A DNA stretch of 64,000 nucleotides from Microcoleus sp. EPA2. Lineage in GTDB: Bacteria > Cyanobacteriota > Cyanobacteriia > Cyanobacteriales > Microcoleaceae. The notes under the pieces are model-generated. The model was not told the DNA's origin. It made no database searches and saw only the letters and a program-made list of their open reading frames with translations. The position numbers were made by a program, and so were the translations under genes. Location: assembly GCA_020882975.1 (NCBI GenBank), contig JAHRFD010000001.1, positions 40,236 through 104,235 on the forward strand, given 5' to 3'. This document shows positions 9,371-18,488 of this stretch, piece after piece. The stretch's first letter is position 1, and each line of letters starts with the position of its first letter.

Positions 9371-9409
9371 TCACACCCGCCAACCCGCTACTGTCAACAG
9401 ATTTGGAAG

Positions 9410-10089
9410 GTGCTCAACGCCTTACGGCATCAAAGGTTTAATCACGATCGCCTTCGAGCTTGGCGATCGCTTCCTACCCGTGCTCAACGCCTTACGGCAT
9501 CAAAGGTTTAATCACACTTATAGCCACGATAAAAAGCAATAGCCCTATTGTGCTCAACGCCTTACGGCATCAAAGGTTTAATCACGCGCACTATGTGAAT
9601 AGGATTTGCCGTGATGTCAGTCGTGCTCAACGCCTTACGGCATCAAAGGTTTAATCACATCTACGACTATCCCCGTATTCTCGCCGGGTAAAAGTGCTCA
9701 ACGCCTTACGGCATCAAAGGTTTAATCACTTGCACAGTCTTTAATTACAGTCACAGAGCTGGGAATCTGCTCAACGCCTTACGGCATCAAAGGTTTAATC
9801 ACTGTCAAGTTAGTCATATCGCCGGGATGTCCCACAAGTGCTCAACGCCTTACGGCATCAAAGGTTTAATCACATGCCAGACGCACGGATTATTTTGCGC
9901 GCCGTATCGGCAGTGCTCAACGCCTTACGGCATCAAAGGTTTAATCACATCTTAATCCGATTTTATCGGATTTTAACTCCGGTGCTCAACGCCTTACGGC
10001 ATCAAAGGTTTAATCACAAGAATTGATTTGTCTGATTGCGCCCAATCTAAATTGTGCTCAACGCCTTACGGCATCAAAGGTTTAATCAC
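9410..10089 (-). CRISPR. CRISPR array 1: ten intact 36-nt repeats, nine spacers
   Basis: Repeats start at 9410, 9480, 9550, 9623, 9694, 9767, 9838, 9913, 9982 and 10054. The plus-strand repeat starts GTGCTCAACGCC, has CTTACGGCATCAAAGG in the middle and ends TTTAATCAC; the sixth copy has C as first base. Spacers are 33-39 nt. The repeat contains a GCC-GTAA-GGC mini-hairpin and nearly symmetric ends (GTG...CAC). The degenerate terminal repeat lies at the left (9128-9374), which suggests transcription on the minus strand with the leader to the right; the minus-strand repeat then ends GTTGAGCAC. No cas gene is in the window, so the type cannot be assigned. Confidence 0.97.
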
Positions 10090-10608
10090 AGCGGTTCCTG
10101 AAAGCCTTATATAGCAATGCCTCCTGGCCAGTTTTGCAAGCACCCCAGCACTCAAGGCACCCGGAGATAGCAATTATGGCAAAAAAGGTCATCACCACAG
10201 ACATACAGCAACCCTCAAAAGCTTACACAGCCTAGGTTCTGTCAAAATGCAAGCACCTCCTCCCCTGTTCGAGAGACCTCAAACCCAATCAGGTAAAGGT
10301 TTTGAGCCTCATAAAAGCCTAGTTGAGTTCTCCACAACCAGAGGTGCTTAAATTTTCAGGAATCTCCTCAGAGCTTCCATCAACAGACCTAATACCAAAA
10401 CTATTTTAAGCCACAATGGCTTCAACACACCAGCGATCTCAATTCCTTTCTTCATCGGAATATGAACTTGTCTCAGATATCTCTCTTTGTTATCTGCGTC
10501 CTAGCTCCGGTTAAATCACGATCGCGCCACCGGAAACAAGCCGATCGACGCTATTCTATTTGAGTAGATCGAACGGTTTCCCAACTCCCAATTCCCAATT
10601 ATTTAATT
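10090..10608. other. 519-bp gap, possible leader of CRISPR array 1
   Basis: No gene is seen. If array 1 is read on the minus strand this is where its leader and promoter lie. The string GCAAGCACC occurs twice (near 10127 and 10246) and an AGGTGCTT-type complement near 10343. The right end (around 10500) carries a short fragment resembling the dispersed repeat family (CCGGTTAAATCA). The permease start follows at 10609. Confidence 0.35.
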
Positions 10609-11490
10609 ATGGCTCAAGGCAGACTCCGACTACCGAGATTTCTCAACCTTGCGGCACCCTCAAACCTGTCCATGAAAATGATGTGGGTAGGTTTGACAAT
10701 CACCGCTGCGTTTGTATTGATTGCCACCTTCACCCCCACCCTACAGAGTTGGGGATGGCTGCAAAATCCTACAGATGCCTTAATCAATCCCATCCACGAA
10801 CCGCCTTCAGCAACCTATTGGTTTGGGACTACCCGCAGTGGCTATGATGTTTTTTCTCGAACGCTTTTTGCTTCTAGGGCTGCTTGGCAAGTAGTCCTTC
10901 TGGCTACAGGTTTGAGTTTGTCGATCGGTGTACCCTTGGGATTGGTTAGCGGTTATTTAGGTGGCAAACTCGATCGCATCCTGTTGTTTTTAATGGATAC
11001 AATTTATACTTTGCCGGGATTGCTACTGTCTTTAACCCTAGCTTTTGTAGTGGGGAAAGGAGTTTTGAATGCTGCGATCGCCCTTAGCATTTCCTACATT
11101 CCTCAATACTACCGTGTTGTCAGAAATCACACCACCAGCATCAAAACGGAATTATTTGTTGAAGCCGCTAGAGCTATGGGGGCTGATACTTGGACAGTCC
11201 TTTCCCGCTATCTGTTTTTGAACGTGATTCAGAGCGTACCAGTGTTGTTTGCGCTCAATGCAGCCGATGCCATTTTAACCCTAGGAGGTTTAGGATTTCT
11301 CGGTTTGGGACTTCCTGAAGAAACTCCTGAATGGGGACATGATTTGCGTTTAGCCCTGGATGCACTACCTACAGGAATTTGGTGGACAGCTTTGTTTCCC
11401 GGTTTGGCTATGACTTTAATGGTAGTAGGATTGTCTTTTGTCGGAGAAGGATTGAATGAGTTTGTTAATCCTAAACTGCGGAATCAATAA
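10609..11490 (+). CDS. ABC transporter permease, DppC/OppC type
   Basis: 293 residues with about six membrane segments: one near 25-45, then a cluster from ~90 to 285. The N-terminal segment before TM2 (YWFGTTRSGYDVFSRTLFAS) is the OppC_N/DppC signature. The cytoplasmic EAA loop is EAARAMGADTWTVLSRYLF, the site that docks to the ATPase. In this family the protein pairs with a DppB-type permease, two ATPases and a periplasmic peptide- or nickel-binding protein. None of these is next to it here, so it is an isolated subunit, as cyanobacterial peptide-transporter genes often are. The substrate is unknown. A hairpin terminator follows at 11534-11558. Confidence 0.92.
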   Translation: MAQGRLRLPRFLNLAAPSNLSMKMMWVGLTITAAFVLIATFTPTLQSWGWLQNPTDALINPIHEPPSATYWFGTTRSGYDVFSRTLFASRAAWQVVLLATGLSLSIGVPLGLVSGYLGGKLDRILLFLMDTIYTLPGLLLSLTLAFVVGKGVLNAAIALSISYIPQYYRVVRNHTTSIKTELFVEAARAMGADTWTVLSRYLFLNVIQSVPVLFALNAADAILTLGGLGFLGLGLPEETPEWGHDLRLALDALPTGIWWTALFPGLAMTLMVVGLSFVGEGLNEFVNPKLRNQ

Positions 11491-11533
11491 TCATTTTCCT
11501 CTAGCACAACCTCAAACAAACCAACACCCAGAC

Positions 11534-11558
11534 TCCCGACTTCTTAAAAAAGTCGGGA
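11534..11558 (+). terminator. Hairpin terminator after the ABC permease
   Basis: TCCCGACTT (11534-11542) pairs with AAGTCGGGA (11550-11558), followed by ATTTAA. It lies 43 nt after the permease stop and 52 nt before the next start. Confidence 0.65.
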
Positions 11559-11609
11559 ATTTAACAGACTACTTATTAAATAAACAGACACTATAATTCA
11601 GGATGTGAA

Positions 11610-12827
11610 ATGAAAAATATTCCTCGTATAGAATATCTCAAAGTCCAAAACTACCGAGCTTTACATAATCTAGAACTTAAAAAAATTACTCCCTTAACCG
11701 TCTTCTTAGGACCAAATGGGAGCGGAAAATCAACTATTTTTGATGTTTTCGCTTTCCTGTCTGAATGTTTCACCGAAAGCCTAAGAAAAGCATGGGATAG
11801 ACGAGGCAGATTCCGAGAATTACGTACCAGAGACAGTACAGGCTGTATCATCATTGAATTAAACTATCGAGAGACATCAAAATCACCGTTAATCACCTAT
11901 CATCTCGCCATAGATGAAGAAAACAATCGTCCTTTTATCGCTGAAGAATGGCTACAGTGGAGACGAGCAGGTCAAGGTAAACCTTTTCGCTTTTTAGATT
12001 TCAAAAAAGGCGAAGGACAAGTTATTAGTGGCGCAACTCCTGATGAAGAAGATGAAAGGATAACCGAACAACTAGCATCCTCTGAATTATTAGCAGTAAA
12101 TACATTAGGACAATTTGCCAAACATCCCCGCGTCAGTGCTTTAAGGCGGTTTATTACAGGTTGGTATTTATCTTATTTAACCGCCGATAATACCCGCAGC
12201 CTTCCCGAAGCAGGTGCACAGGAAAGATTGTCCCCCACTGGTGACAATTTACCAAATGTTATTCAATATCTAAAAGAACAACATCCCCAACGGTTAGAAG
12301 AAATACTAAAAACCCTTTCTGCTCGTATTCCACGCCTGGAAAAAGTCGAGGCTCTTGTCATGCAAGATGGCAGACTTTTGTTGGAAATTAAAGATGCTCC
12401 TTTTTCTCATCCCATTTTGGCAAAATATGCCTCCGACGGTACGTTAAAACTCTTAGCTTATCTAACAGTATTGTTTGACCCCAATCCCCCGCAATTAGTT
12501 GGAATAGAAGAACCAGAAAATCATTTACATCCGCGTTTATTACCTCAAGTTGCCGAAGAGTGTCGTTCTGCTTCTGCTAATACTCAATTAATGGTAACAA
12601 CCCATTCTCCTTTTTTTGTGGATAGTTTAAAGCCAGAAGAATTATGGGTATTATATCGAGATGAAAAAGGTTTTACTCAAGCAAAAAGAACCGCAGATAT
12701 GCAGGGAGTAAAACAATTTATGGATCATGGTGCATTACTTGGTTCGCTGTGGATGGAAGATTTTTTTGAGGTAGGAAACCCCCTCAAAAATGCGGGTGCT
12801 CCTCAATCATTTAAACCTAAAAATTAA
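11610..12827 (+). CDS. AAA family ATPase (AAA_21/AAA_15 type), first gene of an ATPase-TOPRIM-like pair
   Basis: 405 residues. The Walker A motif is GPNGSGKS (34-41), directly after a YRAL strand typical of RecF/OLD/SMC-like ATPases. The late motifs are Walker [12 protein letters not shown] (signature-type acidic EEPE) and the switch strand MVTTHSPFF. The middle region is not conserved. Six nt separate its stop from the DUF4276 gene, so the two are clearly co-transcribed. ABC-type ATPases of this class next to TOPRIM-like or DUF4276 partners occur in several phage-defence systems (OLD, PARIS and Abi relatives). A defence role here is inference; an internal regulatory role of unknown kind is also possible. 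Its base composition is more A/T-rich than that of the permease upstream. Confidence 0.88.
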   Translation: MKNIPRIEYLKVQNYRALHNLELKKITPLTVFLGPNGSGKSTIFDVFAFLSECFTESLRKAWDRRGRFRELRTRDSTGCIIIELNYRETSKSPLITYHLAIDEENNRPFIAEEWLQWRRAGQGKPFRFLDFKKGEGQVISGATPDEEDERITEQLASSELLAVNTLGQFAKHPRVSALRRFITGWYLSYLTADNTRSLPEAGAQERLSPTGDNLPNVIQYLKEQHPQRLEEILKTLSARIPRLEKVEALVMQDGRLLLEIKDAPFSHPILAKYASDGTLKLLAYLTVLFDPNPPQLVGIEEPENHLHPRLLPQVAEECRSASANTQLMVTTHSPFFVDSLKPEELWVLYRDEKGFTQAKRTADMQGVKQFMDHGALLGSLWMEDFFEVGNPLKNAGAPQSFKPKN

Positions 12828-12833
12828 GAGGAG

Positions 12834-13466
12834 GTGAGCATTTTGCATTTTGAGTTTTTAGTGGAAGAATCATCCCTAGAATCAGCTTTAACCCAGCTTT
12901 TGCCTAAAATATTGCCATCGACTGTTACATTTAAAATTCATGCTTTTAGAGGAAAAGATGATTTAATTTGTAAATTGCCTAACCGTTTGAAAGGTTATCA
13001 AGCATGGCTTCCACTTGATTGGAAAATTGTTATTTTAATAGATGAAGATCGAGAAGATTGTCTAAAATTAAAAAAGCAACTAGAAAATATAGCAATATTA
13101 GCCGGATTAATTACTAAATCTTCATGTCAAAAAAATAAATCTTTTCAAGTATTAAATCGAATTGTGGTTGAAGAATTAGAAGCATGGTTTTTCGGCGATG
13201 TTGAAGCAATTTGCCAAGCTTATCCTAAAGTCTCTGCCAATTTAGCTAATCAACAACCCTATCGAGATCCTGATGCTATCAAAGGAGGCACATGGGAGGC
13301 TTTAGAAAGAGTTTTACGAAGAGCTGGATATCATCAGGGAGGATTAGAAAAATATAAAGCCTCTAGCGAAATCTCTAAATATATGAATCCTGAATCAAAT
13401 CGCTCTAAAAGCTTCCAAGTCTTTTGTCAAGGTTTATTAGAAAGTATCGATAGTTCCCAGGTATAA
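12834..13466 (+). CDS. DUF4276 family protein (TOPRIM-like), partner of the upstream ATPase
   Basis: Up to 210 residues. Visible DUF4276-like features are an N-terminal FLVEESSLE strand with acidic residues, ILIDEDREDC (~69-78, metal-binding-type acidic cluster) and VEELEAWFFGDVEAI (~112-126, the family's conserved EAW...D segment). The GTG at 12834 overlaps a perfect AGGAGG (12829-12834), which leaves no spacing. The in-frame TTG at 12843 has the ideal 8-nt spacing and is the more likely start, giving 207 residues. DUF4276 is thought to be a TOPRIM-fold nuclease-like family. Together with the ATPase it forms a two-gene cassette with no third partner; the next gene is 1.7 kb away. Confidence 0.8.
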   Translation: MSILHFEFLVEESSLESALTQLLPKILPSTVTFKIHAFRGKDDLICKLPNRLKGYQAWLPLDWKIVILIDEDREDCLKLKKQLENIAILAGLITKSSCQKNKSFQVLNRIVVEELEAWFFGDVEAICQAYPKVSANLANQQPYRDPDAIKGGTWEALERVLRRAGYHQGGLEKYKASSEISKYMNPESNRSKSFQVFCQGLLESIDSSQV

Positions 13467-15014
13467 TCAACTTTACAGATAATTGCCGATCGCGCTGTTG
13501 CTGAGCTAGGATCGCGATCGATGATTTAGAGGTCATGCTTTCGGAGGACAAGTCGTAAAAAATGTAACAAAAATTCCCTCGATCGCGCCACCGCTCGATC
13601 TCTCAACATCCTTAACCTCATCCAGTAGCGAGGGATCTGTCTACTTTACCAGGCGATCGCTCTGATTCCAGATAACTGCGCAATTTTACCTAAAATTTAG
13701 GAAGCTTCTTAATCGAATCTTTACATTTTTTAAATAAACACTGAATTTATACTGACGGAAAATTTAAAATTGTGTGGATTCTGAGAGAGGGCGATCGCGT
13801 AAGTATGTGGCAAAAGTCAAAAAATCAGGGAATAGTTGAGACCGGAGAGTGGCAAGGGGAGCTAAGTATCAGTAAAATGTATCGACATAATTTTGACTAT
13901 TGACGAGACAAACTTGTGTGCAACTGCTTAAATGAGAATATGACGTTAATAACTTAATGTGATTTAACGTTAAATTTAGACCCAATTTCTGAGATTTGAG
14001 CTAACTTAACAAAGAAAGCCCCTGTTGCACTACTAAACCCGCAACGCTTCATTTGGGGTAATTTTCGGTCTCTAATCCAGAGTTGCCGAGTCACAACTAA
14101 AGCTACAAGCTTTATTCGATCGCGGATTTAGAATGATTCAATTTAGGGAAACAGGGTAAAGATGGGTGCATCTATACGGATTACATTAGCCGGAATTCCG
14201 GTCAGTCAAAAACTGTCTGCTCGGTGTCTGGACGGCTACGCCGCAGTCGTTCACCCACATACTCGCAGAAAAACACGCCAATCTCAAGTTTCAAAGTTCT
14301 TGTGGACGATTCTGAGGATTTAACCCAATCAGCGCTTAGTGCGTATTGTTAAACTAAGCTGACAAAACTTGGGTAGTTCTGACAAAGAATGGAAAATATC
14401 TTCCAATTTTTGTGAGAAAGGCTACAATCGGAAAGGTCTTTGCAAGATCCAATACTGAACTGTTTGGTGCTTCGATCCCAAACTTTTGCGTTTTGTGCAG
14501 CAGACGGGCATCCAAGGAGGCCGCAACTAGCCGTCCAACTGCTATGTCTGGCTACCAGAGTGAAAGCACCAGGCGAACTAAAAGTTCGACACCTGGAAAA
14601 CAAAAGTTAAAGGGTTCCGTCCCAGGAAACTTGTACGGGTAAAAAATAGAAGTCCAAATTAGAACAGTTAGTATTTCCCGAAGTGCCTTCCCTCGGCTCT
14701 GTGGTTAGAGCTTCTAGGCAAAATATCGCAGAAAGTGCGGTAACAGATTGCGAAGAAAACAGCCAAGCACTCAATTCGAGGTCGCGACAATCATGTCTGC
14801 TATGGGCGAGATACTCGACAACACTGGATAACCAGTTCAAATCTGTACAGAGATATCTCGGTTAGGTCTAACCACAGACTAGGTTAAGAAGGTAACAACA
14901 CCCTGTGGGTACATGGGGGAATCCTTACTCAGTAACTACCAGTTAAATATCTTGATTTAGTAAAGGAAGTGCTGGTAGCTTGAGAAACGTTCTTAACATT
15001 ACCCAAACAAAAAT

Positions 15015-15032
15015 CCTCCGATGATGCGGAGG
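15015..15032 (-). terminator. Minus-strand hairpin terminator upstream of sigA
   Basis: On the minus strand CCTCCG-CATCAT-CGGAGG is followed by ATTTTTGTTT. Because no minus-strand gene lies to its right before sigA, it would end an antisense or small RNA. Confidence 0.45.
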
Positions 15033-15082
15033 CTTGACCAGATCAAAATATTTCTTGTAGACAATAACTGGCAGACAAAAAA

Positions 15083-15105
15083 TCCCACTCTTTCTGGCTG
15101 TGGGA
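15083..15105 (-). terminator. Second minus-strand hairpin terminator upstream of sigA
   Basis: On the minus strand TCCCAC (15105-15100) pairs with GTGGGA (15088-15083) around an 11-nt loop, followed by six T (TTTTTTG). It lies in tandem with the hairpin at 15015-15032. Confidence 0.45.
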
Positions 15106-15194
15106 ATGTCAATACTGGCTAAGTTGTCTAAACTACAAACAGACACTATTCGACTGTTATTTATTCTTCAATTCAGGAGCATGAGGAAGGCGGC

Positions 15195-16364
15195 ATGATC
15201 CAGGCAAACACCGTACTCGAAACCAAAATCAAACCCCAAATGGAAACTATCGAGTTGCTTCGGAACGCCGAAAGCGTTCTACCTGAGAGCGAGTTGGAAC
15301 TATTTATCGACGACGAAGACGATCGAGAAGATTTTCTAGATACTCAATCTGAGGAAGACGACACCAAGTCTGGCAAAGGTGCCAAAGCTCGCCGTCGAGC
15401 TCAGGCAAAGAAAAAGCACTATACTGAAGACTCTATTCGTCTTTACTTGCAAGAAATAGGTCGGATTCGGCTGTTACGAGCCGACGAAGAGATTGAACTG
15501 GCCCGTAAAATTGCCGATTTGTTAGAATTGGAGCGAGTCAGAGAACAACTCTTAGAGGATTTAGACCGAGAACCCAAAGACAATGAATGGGCGACTGCTG
15601 TCGAGATGGCGCTACCGGCATTTCGTCATCGACTCCATGTGGGACGGCGCGCCAAGGAAAAAATGGTGCAGTCAAACCTGCGTTTGGTGGTGTCGATCGC
15701 CAAAAAATACATGAATCGTGGTTTGTCTTTCCAAGATTTGATTCAGGAAGGCTCTCTCGGTTTAATCCGGGCTGCGGAAAAGTTTGACCACGAAAAAGGT
15801 TACAAGTTCTCAACCTACGCGACTTGGTGGATTCGTCAAGCCATTACTAGGGCTATTGCTGACCAATCCCGCACTATCCGCCTACCGGTTCACCTTTACG
15901 AAACCATTTCGCGGATCAAAAAAACTACGAAACTTCTTTCTCAAGAAATGGGTCGCAAGCCTACGGAAGAAGAAATTGCGACTAAGATGGAAATGACGAT
16001 CGAGAAATTGCGCTTCATTGCTAAGTCAGCACAATTGCCGATTTCTTTAGAAACTCCCATCGGTAAAGAAGAAGATTCGCGTTTGGGAGATTTTATTGAA
16101 TCAGACGGAGAAACCCCCGAAGATCAAGTCTCAAAAAATTTGTTGCGGGAAGATTTAGAAAGCGTTTTAGATACCCTCAGCCCGCGCGAGCGAGATGTGT
16201 TGCGACTGCGGTACGGCTTAGATGACGGACGGATGAAGACCTTGGAGGAAATTGGTCAAATCTTTAACGTCACTCGCGAGCGGATTCGGCAAATCGAAGC
16301 GAAAGCCTTGCGGAAGTTGCGCCATCCCAACCGGAACAGCATCTTAAAAGAATATATCCGCTAG
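15195..16364 (+). CDS. sigA: Principal RNA polymerase sigma factor, group 1 (SigA/RpoD)
   Basis: 389 residues, the usual size of cyanobacterial SigA. An acidic N-terminal part ([14 protein letters not shown]) and a basic [11 protein letters not shown] stretch precede region 1.2 ([16 protein letters not shown]). Region 2 contains [19 protein letters not shown] and the -10-recognition helix [17 protein letters not shown]. Region 3 follows, and region 4.2 ends with the -35-binding helix [17 protein letters not shown]. The full set of conserved regions and the strong region 1.2 mark the essential vegetative sigma factor rather than a group 2 paralogue. The ATG at 15195 has an AGGAAGG-type ribosome site about 10 nt upstream. 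It is transcribed alone after a long, possibly structured upstream region. Confidence 0.96.
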   Translation: MIQANTVLETKIKPQMETIELLRNAESVLPESELELFIDDEDDREDFLDTQSEEDDTKSGKGAKARRRAQAKKKHYTEDSIRLYLQEIGRIRLLRADEEIELARKIADLLELERVREQLLEDLDREPKDNEWATAVEMALPAFRHRLHVGRRAKEKMVQSNLRLVVSIAKKYMNRGLSFQDLIQEGSLGLIRAAEKFDHEKGYKFSTYATWWIRQAITRAIADQSRTIRLPVHLYETISRIKKTTKLLSQEMGRKPTEEEIATKMEMTIEKLRFIAKSAQLPISLETPIGKEEDSRLGDFIESDGETPEDQVSKNLLREDLESVLDTLSPRERDVLRLRYGLDDGRMKTLEEIGQIFNVTRERIRQIEAKALRKLRHPNRNSILKEYIR

Positions 16365-16670
16365 AGTATTTATCTCGCATCACCCAAAAGAGTGATTTGG
16401 ATTCCAGTTGCACTCAGCGACGATAGTTGACGGTTGACCATTGATGGTTGGCCGTTGACTTTCTGCTGCGAGTATGATATCATTCCCGGTTGTATCGGAA
16501 TGATGTTGACAGCAAGACTTAAGTGGCAAATAGTTTGCTAAACTTATCTACAGTTGATTGCCCAGAGTCAGTTCCATGTTTGGCGTCAAGCGATCGCTCA
16601 AGTTGAATAAAAAAGAAGCGACCTTGATGGCAAAACACGCAGGATTTCGGCGCGTGGTATTTAACATGAA
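16365..16670. other. Gap after sigA with short repeats and a solo element end
   Basis: No gene is seen. A run of TTGACGGTTGACCATTGATGGTTG-like short repeats lies at ~16426-16460. At 16478-16504 the left 27 bp of the dispersed ~103-bp element (TATCATTCCCGGTTGTATCGG) occur alone, preceded by TGA. The sequence then changes abruptly, so this is a truncated copy. Confidence 0.5.
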
Positions 16671-16823
16671 TTACATTAAACCCCAGAAGTGTAGCAATCC
16701 TTCACCAGAAACCAATTCGATGATTACAGCAGCAGAGAAACCAATCATCGCCAGACGACCGTTCCAATTTTCTGCTCCTTCGCTAAAGCCCCAGTTCCAA
16801 GCGTTACGTTTTGGTTCTTGCAT
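16671..16823 (-). CDS. hli: High-light-inducible protein (Hli/SCP), 50 residues
   Basis: This short gene is read on the minus strand from the ATG at 16823 to the TAA at 16671. The protein starts MQEPKRNAWNWGF, and its single membrane helix holds the chlorophyll-binding CAB motif ENWNGRLAMIGFSAA (residues 18-32), matching ExxNGRxAMxGF with the ligand residues Glu, Asn and Arg intact. It ends LLHFWGLM. One-helix Hli proteins bind chlorophyll and carotenoid in the thylakoid, protect new photosystem II and chlorophyll-synthesis complexes, and are induced by high light and other stresses. It is a monocistronic gene convergent with sigA. No terminator is obvious in its 3' region. Confidence 0.93.
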   Translation of the reverse strand: MQEPKRNAWNWGFSEGAENWNGRLAMIGFSAAVIIELVSGEGLLHFWGLM

Positions 16824-16929
16824 GGTACAAAGTTCCTTAATTAAGTTTTGTAATGCTTATGTAAATAAATATAACAGGCGCTTGCATAAAGTGCAAGCTT
16901 ATGAGTAAAAAGGTAAAACTTGGCGATCG

Positions 16930-18279
16930 CTAACGGGGAAATATCGCCAATTCCGTCTCCGGGTCAAAAAGGTGAATTTTATCATGGGCGATCGCCAGCC
17001 ACAACTCCTCGCCCACACGGATCGATCGCTCAGGAGGAACGCGCACTTGCAAGCAAAGGGCTGGTGCATCGGTGAGACTAACCCGCAAATAGGTTTCGTA
17101 TCCCAAAGCTTCCACAATATCGACTTGAACCGAAAGATTTTTAGTAGCAGGAGGGTGAATGGTCAAATGTTCTGGCCGAATTCCCAAAATGAGAGATTTA
17201 CCGTCATACTTTTGTAAACTTTTTGCCCAAATATCAGGTAAAGTAAAGCGAAAATGAGGGTGAGAAATTAATAACGGAGCAGTAAATTGCACCGGTAAAA
17301 AATTCATCGGCGGAGAACCAATAAACTCAGCGACAAACAAGTTAGCAGGTTTATTATAAAGCTGTAGAGGTACATCTACTTGCTGAAGTTGACCGAGATT
17401 CATAATCGCAATACGATCGCCCATAGTCATCGCCTCAGTTTGGTCGTGAGTCACATAAATAGTTGTAGTTCCCAATTGTCGCTGCAACTGCACAATTTGC
17501 GATCGAGTTTCCCCCCTTAATTTAGCATCCAGATTAGAAAGGGGTTCATCCATTAAAAAAACTTCAGGATTTCGAGCCATAGCCCTACCCAAAGCTACCC
17601 GCTGTTTTTGTCCTCCCGAAAGTTGTTTGGGTAAACGATTTAACAAAGGTTCTATTTGCAGCAATTGAGCAACTTTAGTTACTCGTTTCCCCACAGTTTT
17701 TTCCCGTTCCGAAAGATAGCGTAAACCCTTGGGTAAATTGCGAGTAATTCCTACTAACAAATCTTCGAGTAAAGGCTGAACTTGATATTTTTTAAAATTA
17801 CTAATCACCCAATTTTCAATTTGATGAATAATCTCTTGTTTATTTTTATTGCTACCTAGGGACTGCTGACTAAGAACTAATGACTTCTTCTCCCTTTCCG
17901 ATCGCCGCAATCCAAAAGCGAGATTATCGTAAACAGTTAAGTGAGGATAGAGAGCATAATTTTGAAACACCATGGCGATATTTCGGTCTTTAGGTGGCAC
18001 ATCGTTAACCAACCGATCGCCCACCCAGATATTACCAGCAGTCACAGTTTCCAAACCAGCGAGCGATCGGAGCAAAGTGCTTTTTCCGCAGCCAGAAGGC
18101 CCCACTAACACCATAAATTCCCCATCTTCGACAGTTAAGTTAATGCGCCGCAGAACGTTGTTAGACCTGGAGGGAGGGCTATCTGGTGAGAGATTTTCTG
18201 TATAATTTGCCTCTTTGTCCTGCTCTCCTTGGCGGAGTGGAAAACTTTTGTAGATATTTTCTAAGACAACTTTAGCCAT
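16930..18279 (-). CDS. ABC transporter ATP-binding protein, MalK/UgpC type with a large insertion
   Basis: 449 residues from the ATG at 18279; the frame stays open further upstream only through heptamer repeats, so a longer start is not credible. Walker A is GPSGCGKST (60-68), the Q-loop [11 protein letters not shown] (Q106), the signature LSGGQKQR (220 onward), Walker [17 protein letters not shown], and the switch His is in [15 protein letters not shown]. The C-terminal TOBE/MalK-type domain ends with a predicted sugar-regulator fold. About 60 extra residues (~126-192, basic and helical) sit between the Q-loop and the signature, where MalK has ~52 residues in total. A further ~25-residue loop precedes Walker A. 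Probable role: energising one or more sugar or osmolyte importers encoded elsewhere. Confidence 0.9.
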   Translation of the reverse strand: MAKVVLENIYKSFPLRQGEQDKEANYTENLSPDSPPSRSNNVLRRINLTVEDGEFMVLVGPSGCGKSTLLRSLAGLETVTAGNIWVGDRLVNDVPPKDRNIAMVFQNYALYPHLTVYDNLAFGLRRSEREKKSLVLSQQSLGSNKNKQEIIHQIENWVISNFKKYQVQPLLEDLLVGITRNLPKGLRYLSEREKTVGKRVTKVAQLLQIEPLLNRLPKQLSGGQKQRVALGRAMARNPEVFLMDEPLSNLDAKLRGETRSQIVQLQRQLGTTTIYVTHDQTEAMTMGDRIAIMNLGQLQQVDVPLQLYNKPANLFVAEFIGSPPMNFLPVQFTAPLLISHPHFRFTLPDIWAKSLQKYDGKSLILGIRPEHLTIHPPATKNLSVQVDIVEALGYETYLRVSLTDAPALCLQVRVPPERSIRVGEELWLAIAHDKIHLFDPETELAIFPR

Positions 18280-18295
18280 TGAACTATTTTCAAAT

Positions 18296-18391
18296 AGGGA
18301 ATGGGGAATGGGGAATGGGGAATGGGGAATTGAGAATTGGGAATTGGGAATTGGGAATTGGGAATTGGGAATTGGGAATTGGGAATTGGGA
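18296..18391. repeat. Heptanucleotide tandem repeat (GGGAATG)n/(GGGAATT)n
   Basis: About four GGGAATG units are followed by about eight GGGAATT units, just upstream of the ABC ATPase start and downstream of the topoisomerase gene. This matches the short tandemly repeated heptamers known from filamentous cyanobacteria. Because the unit is 7 nt, one reading frame remains open through it by chance. Confidence 0.9.
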
Positions 18392-18488
18392 AAAAGCCGA
18401 AAAGCAAAATATCTTCCTTTATCCCTCTTCCCCCTTGGGCAAGCGTTGTCGAAGGACTTTCTTCCTTCTTCCTTCTTACTTCTTCCTT

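Larger units (their letters stand above)
9128..9374 (-). CRISPR. Terminal CRISPR repeat of array 1, split by two small insertions
   Basis: Removing 9143-9243 plus one TNA copy, and 9267-9370 plus one TCA copy, leaves GTGTTGAACGCC + TTA + CGGCATCAAAGGTTTAA + TCA + C. That is exactly 36 nt and differs from the array consensus at only two bases near the left end. The next 35 nt (9375-9409) are a spacer of normal length that leads into the first intact repeat at 9410. The degeneracy at the end away from the array is what is expected of the leader-distal terminal repeat. Confidence 0.8.
13467..15194. other. 1.7-kb region without a recognisable gene, upstream of sigA
   Basis: Only short, unrecognised frames are present (for example 53 codons from the ATG at 14162 and 76 codons at 14412-14642); none has a convincing motif. 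HIP1 sites cluster at 13480-13690. Two hairpins near 15.0-15.1 kb have U tracts on the minus strand (listed separately). The region may hold a long sigA leader, antisense RNA, or a decayed gene. Confidence 0.4.

Noticed and set aside
9279..10026. Plus-strand frames across CRISPR array 1 (VLNALRHQRFNH repeats) as a repeat protein gene
   Set aside because: They are translations of the CRISPR repeat, with unrelated spacers between, and no single frame persists.
14162..14323. A 53-codon frame (MGASIRITLAGIPVSQ...) upstream of sigA
   Set aside because: There is no ribosome site, no recognisable family and no neighbouring partner; not enough to call a gene.
16558..16908. A 116-codon plus-strand frame downstream of sigA
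   Set aside because: It is the antisense shadow of the Hli gene at 16671-16823.
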